From the NCBI GenBank assembly GCA_005885115.1, contig VAXX01000212.1, positions 1 through 6,880 of the forward strand: 6,880 nucleotides of DNA, in the 5' to 3' direction. Numbering within the stretch: position 1 is the first letter of the stretch; each line of letters begins with the position of its first letter. Below are positions 1 to 4,858 of this stretch, piece after piece. The notes beneath the pieces were generated by a model. That model was not told where the DNA came from. It made no database searches and was given only the letters and a program-made list of their open reading frames with translations. Source of the DNA: Actinomycetota bacterium (GTDB taxonomy: Bacteria; Actinomycetota; Actinomycetes; Mycobacteriales; Micromonosporaceae). Both the position numbers and the translations under genes were made by a program.

Positions 1-273
1 GGGTACGTCCGACCACGGCGCCTTCTTCGCCGCCGCCAACGCCAGCGTCACGGCCGGGTTGATGTGGCACCCGGAGATGTGCCCGATGGCGTAGATCATC
101 GCGATGATCACCATCATGAACGCGAACGAGATGATGCCCAGTTGGGCCATGGAGAACGCTACGCCGGTCGATTTGGCGATCATGAACGTCGCCGCGGCGG
201 TGCCGGGACCACAGAAGACCAGAGCGAGGGTACCGAGGAACTCGGCCACCAGTTTGCGGGACAGTGTCACCAT
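1..273 (-). CDS. Aquaporin / MIP-family channel, N-terminal part (cut by window edge)
   Basis: This is the first 91 residues of a major intrinsic protein channel, which conducts water or small neutral solutes across the cytoplasmic membrane. The protein begins MVTLSRKLVAEFLGTLALVF, a typical MIP first helix containing the AEFxGT motif. A second hydrophobic helix follows at about residues 38-64. The signature half-helix SGCHINPAVTLA has its NPA box at residues 72-74, and Cys69 stands where many relatives have Ala. The second half, with the other NPA box and the selectivity filter, lies outside the window, so water, glycerol or metalloid specificity cannot be decided. I chose ATG at 273-271. 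An in-frame GTG at 285-283 would add four residues, but it lies inside a hairpin stem. The gene is on the same strand as the upstream operon but has its own 160-bp leader, so it may be independently expressed. Confidence 0.9.
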   Translation of the reverse strand, partial: MVTLSRKLVAEFLGTLALVFCGPGTAAATFMIAKSTGVAFSMAQLGIISFAFMMVIIAMIYAIGHISGCHINPAVTLALAAAKKAPWSDVP

Positions 274-281
274 ATGCGCGC

Positions 282-320
282 CCACGGCAACGGAGCCGAA
301 GCCGTGGACCTCACCTCCCT
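282..320 (-). promoter_or_regulatory. Strong Shine-Dalgarno separated from the aquaporin start by a 7-bp hairpin
   Basis: On the minus strand AGGGAGGTGAGG (320-309) is nearly a full complement of the 16S anti-SD. It lies 35 nt from the ATG at 273, too far for normal use. Between them CCACGGC (307-301) and GCCGTGG (288-282) form a perfect 7-bp stem with a 12-nt loop. Folding it would leave about 11 nt between the end of the SD and the ATG. The repeat is seen directly; the role in positioning the ribosome is inference. Confidence 0.55.
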
Positions 321-347
321 TAGGCGAGGACCGGAAAAAGAGATTGT

Positions 348-364
348 GTTCGGTAGAGCCGAAC
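348..364. repeat. Perfect 6-bp inverted repeat in the aquaporin leader
   Basis: The arms GTTCGG and CCGAAC surround a 5-nt centre (TAGAG on the plus strand). The 17-nt element lies between the possible promoter and the Shine-Dalgarno of the aquaporin gene. It could be an operator or a 5' UTR hairpin; nothing in the sequence decides which. Confidence 0.5.
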
Positions 365-417
365 GCTGTTTCGCAGAAGTTTCCGCCTCGGGCAGGTCGG
401 TGTCAATAGCTGTTTCG
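365..417. repeat. Two direct copies of GCTGTTTCG, 44 bp apart
   Basis: Exact 9-nt copies lie at 365-373 and 409-417 (CGAAACAGC on the minus strand). The start-to-start distance of 44 bp is about four helical turns, so both would face the same side of the DNA. They flank the possible aquaporin promoter, an arrangement compatible with paired regulator sites. The role is inferred only. Confidence 0.35.
378..406 (-). promoter_or_regulatory. Possible housekeeping-type promoter for the aquaporin gene
   Basis: The minus strand has a perfect -35 hexamer TTGACA (406-401), followed after 17 bp by GAAACT (383-378), which matches only half of the -10 consensus. It would start a transcript near 371 with a leader of about 100 nt containing the palindrome and the SD hairpin. 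The weak -10 keeps confidence low. Confidence 0.3.
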
Positions 418-432
418 GCATCGCCGGGACCG

Positions 433-1176
433 CTACCGGGCGGACAGCGTCCGTAGCCCGTCCGCGCGGGCCCGGGTCAGGTGCGACAGCAGTGCGCAGC
501 TCAGGAACGCGGCCCAGCCGGCGGCGACCGCGAGGGGGCGGGAGAGGTCCTGCGCGAGGTGGTAGGCCGTGACGAAGGCGAGGAGGGCCAGGCTGTTGCG
601 GGCGAAGTGGGCGCGGAACGGCACGAGGTCGCGCCGGGTTTCGATGACGACCAGGACGCCGGAGTACGGGAACGTGACGACCATGCCCTGCAGCAGCTGA
701 CCGAGTCCGACCATGAGCAGCGCGCCGACGGCCAGTACCGCGAGTTTGCCGAGGGTCGGGAGGCCGCGCCGGGACGGTCGGGACCGGGCTGCGGCGAGGG
801 GCGACGCCGTCCCGCGTCGGGCCAGCCTGACGAGCAGCACCCATGCCGCCAGGGCGGCCGCCAGCACCGGGACGAAGGGCAGGCCGCCGGCCCGTACCAG
901 GGCCAGGCTCCCGCAAATGTAGGCGGCGACGCCGGCGAGGTCGGCCAGCACGATGTTCCAGCGCAGTCGGTGGTACAGCAGCGTGACGACGGCGACGAAG
1001 ACGTTGAGCAGTACGACGCCGACCAGTTGCTGGGCACTGACCCGGATCGGTGTGGCGAGCAGCACGAGGGTGATCGGCAGCGGGAGGCTGTAGATCAGCG
1101 CCCGTAGCGACACCGACCGGACGAGGCTGACCGCCCAGACCACCAGCGTCACGACGGCGCCGGTGAGGAGCGTCAC
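433..1176 (-). CDS. Multi-pass membrane protein of unknown function, coupled to the 2TM-PLD-like gene
   Basis: A 247-residue, highly hydrophobic protein that I do not recognise as a known family. About eight membrane segments can be read, near residues 3-19, 25-42, 48-67, 76-94, 98-117, 145-165, 168-182 and 195-230 (the last probably two). A basic linker at 118-142 separates two halves. The halves look related: a Pro-containing helix ending LVLLATPIR (37-45) recalls one ending VLVVIETRR (174-182), and each is followed by a helix ending in Tyr-His (Y68-H69 and Y205-H206). I chose GTG at 1176-1174 because it overlaps the upstream TGA in a GTGA junction. An in-frame ATG at 1227 would add 17 basic, non-membrane residues and a 55-nt overlap. 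It is the last gene of the operon, and I see no clear terminator hairpin after it. Confidence 0.7.
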   Translation of the reverse strand: MTLLTGAVVTLVVWAVSLVRSVSLRALIYSLPLPITLVLLATPIRVSAQQLVGVVLLNVFVAVVTLLYHRLRWNIVLADLAGVAAYICGSLALVRAGGLPFVPVLAAALAAWVLLVRLARRGTASPLAAARSRPSRRGLPTLGKLAVLAVGALLMVGLGQLLQGMVVTFPYSGVLVVIETRRDLVPFRAHFARNSLALLAFVTAYHLAQDLSRPLAVAAGWAAFLSCALLSHLTRARADGLRTLSAR

Positions 1177-2060
1177 GGCGACGGTGCCCCGGTCATCGTC
1201 GCGGCGAGGCCGGCGGCCCTGGCGCACGCGGTGAACGCCTCGCTCAACCGGGCCAGGTCACCCCGGTTGACGGTGTAGAGGTTGCCGACGATCTCGCCGC
1301 CGGCGTTGAGTCTCGCTTCCCATGCGCTGGCGCCGTCCCAGATCGCCAGGTTCAGTCGCAACGCGGGATCGATCGCGTCGGCGGGTACCTGCCCGACCCG
1401 TACCCCGGCGCGTTCCTGCTCTGCCATGAGCTCTTGCAGCTCGGCGGTCATGGTGGTGTATATGAAGATCCGGGTCATCCGTACCCGGCCGAGCGCGTCG
1501 AGGTTGGCCTGCCAGTAGCGCCGGCCGATGTCGCTGGCCCACCAGCCGACGCCGCGCGCGGACGGTCCGGCAACCACGTTGGTCACCGCGTCCAAGGTGT
1601 ACCGGCACCGGTGGGTCGAGGCCAGCAGGTACTCGTAGTCCGCCCCCGGACGCACGATCCGGCCGTGCCGCAGTTCGTCGAGTTGGTCGCCCAGCCGCGC
1701 GTACCGGATCCGCGCCTCGGCGGCGATCGGCGTCCCGGTGTACTGGCGCTCGATGTCGATCGTCGTCGTAACCAGCGGCATGAGCAGGTCGCCCAACCAC
1801 GGTGTGGCCTCGATCAGGTCGCGCATCCGGAACCGGCGCTCGGCGCGGACGGTGGCGTCCAGGACCAACGAGATGGTGATTCCCATCAGGCACGCGAGGA
1901 ACGACTCGACGCCGCTGGCCGCGTTGGTGAGGTCCAGGACGATGGACACCACGATCGACAGGGCCATCCCGACGAGGGCGATCGGGTCGACGTAGGCGCC
2001 CACCCGCAGGGGGGAACGGCTGTGGTGACGCTCGCGGGCACCGCCGGTCCGATCCGCCAT
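1173..2060 (-). CDS. Two-TM membrane protein with a degenerate phospholipase-D-like C-terminal domain
   Basis: A 295-residue protein. A basic N-terminus is followed by two helices (about 25-45 and 51-71), giving a short membrane hairpin with most of the protein probably cytoplasmic. Residues 75-165 look mainly helical. The section from W173 (VGWWASDIGRRYWQANLDAL) through TRIFIYT (196-202), the EQERAGVRVGQVP stretch (214-226) and LAIWDG (238-243) resembles PLD-fold domains found in signalling and sensor proteins. No HxK(x)4D catalytic motif is present, so it is probably a binding or sensory module and not a nuclease or lipase. The PLD assignment is pattern recognition, not a search result. An AAGGAG ribosome site lies 7 nt before the ATG. 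The gene starts 12 nt after the preceding stop and overlaps the next gene by 4 nt, suggesting that the two products act together. Confidence 0.75.
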   Translation of the reverse strand: MADRTGGARERHHSRSPLRVGAYVDPIALVGMALSIVVSIVLDLTNAASGVESFLACLMGITISLVLDATVRAERRFRMRDLIEATPWLGDLLMPLVTTTIDIERQYTGTPIAAEARIRYARLGDQLDELRHGRIVRPGADYEYLLASTHRCRYTLDAVTNVVAGPSARGVGWWASDIGRRYWQANLDALGRVRMTRIFIYTTMTAELQELMAEQERAGVRVGQVPADAIDPALRLNLAIWDGASAWEARLNAGGEIVGNLYTVNRGDLARLSEAFTACARAAGLAATMTGAPSP

Positions 2061-2067
2061 GCGGTGA

Positions 2068-2073
2068 CTCCTT
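2068..2073 (-). promoter_or_regulatory. Ribosome binding site AAGGAG fused to the preceding stop codon
   Basis: On the minus strand the upstream stop TGA (2075-2073) shares its A with the AAGGAG site, 7 nt before the ATG at 2060. This fixes the start of the 2TM-PLD-like gene and suits re-initiation by ribosomes ending on the upstream gene. Confidence 0.8.
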
Positions 2074-3155
2074 CAGTGTTTTGGCAACGCGTTCTCTGTG
2101 AGGGTAGATGCGGCCGGCAACTGGACAACTGTCACCGGGGCGGCGCGGTGCGTCCGCAGGGCGGTCACGCCGGCCAGGCCCGCGCCGCCGCCGATACACA
2201 CCAGAACCAGGGCGCGGGCCACGCCGCCGGACAGCGGCACCGGCGCGATCGCGTGCGCGAAGACGCCGCCGTTGGCGGCCCCGGCGAACAGCGCCAGGCA
2301 CGCGCCGGCCAGGCCCAGCGCCAGGTCCGCGGCGGGTCGCCGGCGCAGGGCGTACGCACCGGCCGCGACCGCCGCCGCACCGCACAACAGCGTCCAGGGT
2401 TGGGTCGTCACGAGGGTACGCACGGCTCCGCTCGCCCCGAGCGGACCCGAGTCGGCGGCGGCTCCAACGGCGTACGCCAAGGCGGCCAGGCCGGTACCGG
2501 TGGCCACCAGACCGGCGAGGCGCAGCGCCCGGGCCGTGGCCGGCAGGCCCAGTCCCGCCACCGCCGCGCCCAGCAGCAGGGCACCGGCCCACCAGGTGCC
2601 CGGCGCCGGCCGGGGTACCCAGTCCAGCGTGCCGGTGACCGCGAACCGGCGTACCCCGTCGCGCAGCGGTACGGACCAGTTCGACACCCGGTGCACCGAG
2701 GCGGGATCGGTGGCCACGTCCGGCGGCGGGGTCACCGACATCCAGTGCGCCCGATGGTCGTGCCACAGGACGGCCGGCGTCGAGGACAGCTTCTGCCACG
2801 CCGGTACCGCGGCGGGGGACGCGGTCGCCGGTGGCGCGACCCCGCCGGCCGCCGTCTCGTTGAGGTACGTCGCGGGGGAGTTGACGTTCTGGTAAACGCC
2901 GTCCGGTTTCACGGTCAGGTACGGCTCTCCGCCGTAGCCGAGCACCTCGATCGACCGGCCGGTGTGGTTGACCAGTTCCAGTTGGGTACCGGCGGTGACC
3001 GCCCGGACGGTCAGGCCGGGTACCGGTGGATCGATGCCGGTCACCACGCACCGGTAGTCGCTGGCCACCGGTACGTCCGCGCTGTGGGCACCGGCCGGCG
3101 CCCCGACGAGCAACGCCCCGACGACGCCGAGGAGTACGGCGACCAGGTACCGCAT
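2073..3155 (-). CDS. Exported His-rich protein with C-terminal membrane helices, copper-locus type
   Basis: A 360-residue protein. A signal peptide (1-23, ending AGA) leads into an extracytoplasmic domain of about 24-185, followed by about five membrane helices (186-205, 212-232, 246-269, 276-300, 311-333). The outer domain has one Cys (C36) and a striking WHDHRAHWM motif at 131-139, giving three closely spaced His that could bind a metal. Cleavage after A23 would leave His24 as the new N-terminus, as in CopC. I recall similar WHDHRxHWM proteins in actinobacteria, but no function is established to my knowledge. Copper binding is inferred from the motif and from the CopC-CopD gene nearby. ATG at 3155 overlaps the upstream TGA by one base (TGATG), and the signal peptide begins exactly there. 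A longer in-frame reading adds 49 polar residues that make no sense before a signal peptide. Confidence 0.75.
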   Translation of the reverse strand: MRYLVAVLLGVVGALLVGAPAGAHSADVPVASDYRCVVTGIDPPVPGLTVRAVTAGTQLELVNHTGRSIEVLGYGGEPYLTVKPDGVYQNVNSPATYLNETAAGGVAPPATASPAAVPAWQKLSSTPAVLWHDHRAHWMSVTPPPDVATDPASVHRVSNWSVPLRDGVRRFAVTGTLDWVPRPAPGTWWAGALLLGAAVAGLGLPATARALRLAGLVATGTGLAALAYAVGAAADSGPLGASGAVRTLVTTQPWTLLCGAAAVAAGAYALRRRPAADLALGLAGACLALFAGAANGGVFAHAIAPVPLSGGVARALVLVCIGGGAGLAGVTALRTHRAAPVTVVQLPAASTLTENALPKH

Positions 3156-3796
3156 CAGCCCACGGCGCTGCGCAGCGCCTGGACGGTGGCCGTGACCGGC
3201 TTGCCCTTGACCAGCAGGGTCGGTGTCTCGTTGATGTTCTTCGCGGCGGCCGCATCGGTGTTGTTGGCCATCCACGCCGAATACGTCTCCGCCCGTACGC
3301 ACTGGGCGAACCCTGAGTCGGACAGCCCGATGCCGGTGCCGAGCTGAACCAGCTCGTCGTCGCTGAGCCCGGCGCTGCCCTCCTCCGGTTGCTTGCTGTA
3401 CAAGGCTTTCGTGTACTCCAGGAACCTGCCCGCGGCGGAGGCGCAGCCGGCCGCCGAGCCGGCCCGGACCGAGTACCCCGGCGGATTGCTGCGATCGTTG
3501 AGGATGGCGATCGGGTGGTACACCAGGGTGATTTTCTTCTTCGCCACCAGATGGTCGACCGGCACCGGACCGGACGACACCTGGATCCCGGTGTGGTCAC
3601 TGGTCGAGTGCGCGGGCACCGCGACGTCGGACGGCGGCTTCTGGTTCAGGTACACACCGAAGCCGATCAGGCCGGCGAGCACCAGCACGGCCGCCGCGAC
3701 GATCGACACCACGGTCGTGCGCCGGCGCCGCTGCTCGGCCGCCAACTGCTCGCGGACGATCCGGTTGGCCTGCTTGGCTTTCGCGCGTGAACTCAC
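3155..3796 (-). CDS. Membrane-anchored DsbA-type thioredoxin-fold protein lacking the CXXC active site
   Basis: A 213-residue protein. A charged cytoplasmic tail (1-26), rich in Lys, Arg and Gln, precedes one TM anchor (27-50) and an extracytoplasmic domain. The domain is clearly of the actinobacterial DsbA/thioredoxin type: ITLVYHPIAILNDRS (89-103), a Cys118 helix, YSKQPEEGSAGLSD (133-146), Cys166, and the cis-Pro loop NETPTLLVKGK (189-199). In this family a strand and helix holding FxCPxC come between the entry GPVPVD (76-81) and the KKKITLVYHP strand. Here D81 is followed directly by HLVAKKK, so roughly 30 residues are absent and the protein is shorter than the usual 240-250. The reading frame is intact across the gap. 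Oxidoreductase activity is therefore doubtful, although C118 and C166 remain. The start is GTG at 3796-3794, overlapping the mauE stop (GTGA). Confidence 0.85.
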   Translation of the reverse strand: MSSRAKAKQANRIVREQLAAEQRRRRTTVVSIVAAAVLVLAGLIGFGVYLNQKPPSDVAVPAHSTSDHTGIQVSSGPVPVDHLVAKKKITLVYHPIAILNDRSNPPGYSVRAGSAAGCASAAGRFLEYTKALYSKQPEEGSAGLSDDELVQLGTGIGLSDSGFAQCVRAETYSAWMANNTDAAAAKNINETPTLLVKGKPVTATVQALRSAVG

Positions 3797-4296
3797 GCCG
3801 CCCCCTCGTCCGCCGTAGTGCCCAGCACATAGTTGTCGACCGATACCGGGGTGCGCGGGGTGAGGAACAGGAACACCGCGAGGGCCAGCAGCGCCAGATC
3901 CCGTACCAGATCCCAGAAGTAGTTGGGGTGGGCGCCCGCCGCCAGTTGCCCGCCGCCGCCGAAGCACCCGCAGTCGATCGACAGCCCACGCGCCCACACC
4001 GACGAGATGCCGACCAGGAAGACGGTCAGGAGCCCCGCCGCGAACCCGGCGGCCAGCCGGGTGGCCAGCCCCACCAGCAGCAGCACCGCGAGGGCGAGCT
4101 CCACGAACGGCAGTGCGGCGCCGATCACCCTGGCCACCCCGAAGGGCATCAGTTGGTACGCGTTGACGGCGCGCCCCGAGCCCGCGAGATCGGACACCTT
4201 CGCCCAGCCGGCGAGCGCGAACACCACGGCGAGGACGAGTCGGGCGCCGGTGGCCAGCCACGGTCGGATCACGATGGTTAGTCGCTGGTACGCCAT
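3793..4296 (-). CDS. mauE: MauE/DoxX-family membrane protein
   Basis: A 167-residue protein with four membrane helices (about 17-35, 57-78, 82-105 and 127-147). Helix 1 carries the typical LAGWAKVSD stretch. The loop after helix 3 holds the family hallmark GLSIDCGCFGGGG (105-117) with Cys109 and Cys111. MauE-type proteins are linked to disulfide formation in methylamine dehydrogenase maturation. In actinobacteria they commonly sit beside DsbA-type proteins, as here, and are thought to pass electrons to or from them. No other methylamine genes are present, so the symbol marks the family and not that pathway. ATG at 4296 follows the sigma-factor stop by 14 nt, with a GAGGCGGGA stretch as a modest ribosome site. 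The 3' end overlaps the Dsb-like start by 4 nt. Both Cys are intact, in contrast to the damaged-looking partner. Confidence 0.85.
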   Translation of the reverse strand: MAYQRLTIVIRPWLATGARLVLAVVFALAGWAKVSDLAGSGRAVNAYQLMPFGVARVIGAALPFVELALAVLLLVGLATRLAAGFAAGLLTVFLVGISSVWARGLSIDCGCFGGGGQLAAGAHPNYFWDLVRDLALLALAVFLFLTPRTPVSVDNYVLGTTADEGAA

Positions 4297-4303
4297 GGTT
4301 AGT
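4274..4303. repeat. 9-bp direct repeat ATGGTTAGT with 21-bp period at the mauE start
   Basis: Exact copies at 4274-4282 and 4295-4303 read ACTAACCAT on the minus strand. The upstream copy contains the first two bases of the mauE ATG. The period of 21 bp equals two helical turns and also seven codons. It could be a regulator or RNA-binding site, or chance. Confidence 0.3.
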
Positions 4304-4310
4304 TCCCGCC

Positions 4311-4802
4311 TCAGGACGCGCGCGCCGCGGTGACCCGGTCGAGGAGCTGGGTACGCGCCCGGGCCACCCGGGACCGGATCGTGCCCACCGGCACCCCGCA
4401 GGCCGCGGCGGCCTCCTCGTACGACAGCCCGACGAGCTGGGTCAGCACGAAGGCGTCCCGCCGGTCCTCGGGCAGCCCGCGGACCAGGTCGAGGGTGCAG
4501 ACCGGGCCGGCCGGATCGGGTACCGGCTGCGGCACCGGCAGCCGCCCGTCCAGTCGCCGGCGCCGCTGCACGGTACGGATGTGGTCGGCGCACACGTGCC
4601 GGGCGATGGCCAGCAACCAGGTACGCGCGGTGGAGCGGCCGGCGAACTCGTCCAGCCCCCGGAACGCCCGCAGGTACGTCTCCTGGGTCAGGTCGTCGGC
4701 GCTGCCCGGGTCCACCAGGGACGCGACGAAGCGCCACACGTCACCCTGGGTCGCCCGGACGAACCCGGTGGCGTCGCGCACCGGGTCGGGGACACCATCC
4801 AC
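4311..4802 (-). CDS. ECF-type RNA polymerase sigma factor
   Basis: A 163-residue group IV sigma factor with only the two core domains. Sigma region 2 spans about 21-83: DDLTQETYLRAFRGLDEFAG (36-55) is the core-binding helix, and TWLLAIARHVCADHIR (61-76) is the -10 recognition part. Region 4 spans about 107-157: LPEDRRDAFVLTQLVGLSYE, then the helix-turn-helix AAACGVPVGTIRSRVARAR, which reads the -35 element. A Pro-rich linker (89-100) joins them. It heads a six-gene operon and is divergent from a membrane anti-sigma factor, so it is most likely the sigma held by that protein and released on an envelope signal. The start is GTG at 4802-4800. No good Shine-Dalgarno precedes it, and no other in-frame start lies upstream in the intergenic region, so a very short leader is likely. 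H69, C71 and H74 are clustered but may simply be typical of the subfamily. Confidence 0.93.
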   Translation of the reverse strand: MDGVPDPVRDATGFVRATQGDVWRFVASLVDPGSADDLTQETYLRAFRGLDEFAGRSTARTWLLAIARHVCADHIRTVQRRRRLDGRLPVPQPVPDPAGPVCTLDLVRGLPEDRRDAFVLTQLVGLSYEEAAAACGVPVGTIRSRVARARTQLLDRVTAARAS

Positions 4803-4814
4803 GAGAGCAAAGGC

Positions 4815-4853
4815 TACCGGGAACTTTTTCCCGGGTACGGGACGACTACCCGG
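4815..4853. repeat. Three alternating TACC(C)GG arms between the divergent sigma and anti-sigma genes
   Basis: Arm A, TACCGGGAA (4815-4823), pairs with arm B, TTCCCGGGTA (4828-4837): a 7-bp perfect core extended by two pairs if one C is bulged. The 3' part of arm B, CCGGGTA (4831-4837), also pairs perfectly over 7 bp with arm C, TACCCGG (4847-4853). The three arms are centred about 16 bp apart. As DNA they form overlapping dyads; as RNA the A-B and B-C stems exclude each other. The element fills most of the space between the two genes. Confidence 0.6.
4819..4846 (+). promoter_or_regulatory. Probable ECF-type promoter for the anti-sigma / copCD unit
   Basis: GGGAACT (4819-4825) matches the GGAAC-type -35 element of many ECF sigma factors. 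After 17 bp comes CGAC (4843-4846), a plausible ECF -10. Transcription would begin around 4853-4856, at or just before the GTG/ATG start, which fits the absence of a Shine-Dalgarno there. The opposite arm gives GGGAAA on the minus strand (4832-4827), suitable as a weaker -35 for the sigma gene, so the two promoters would overlap. Recognition by the sigma factor encoded here is inferred. Confidence 0.45.
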
Positions 4854-4858
4854 CCGTG

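Noticed and set aside
421..445. Transcription terminator after the six-gene operon
   Set aside because: No convincing stem followed by a T-run is visible on the minus strand; short GC-rich pairings here are what the base composition would give.
1176..1227. ATG at 1227 as the start of the multi-TM protein
   Set aside because: It would create a 55-nt overlap and add a polar basic tail. The GTG at 1176 forms a GTGA junction like others in this operon.
1434..3347. Open frame of 637 codons on the plus strand
   Set aside because: It is antisense to coupled genes with clear signals and its product is Gly/Arg/Gln-rich without motifs or a ribosome site.
1258..3600. Long open frame of 780 codons on the minus strand
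   Set aside because: It crosses three well-supported genes in another frame and translates to Arg/Pro/Gly-rich low-complexity sequence with no domains, typical of a GC-rich shadow.
3155..3796. Frameshift as the reason for the missing CXXC in the Dsb-like protein
   Set aside because: Both flanks are in the same frame and I found no FxCPxC-like stretch in the other frames near the gap, so a deletion or true absence fits better.
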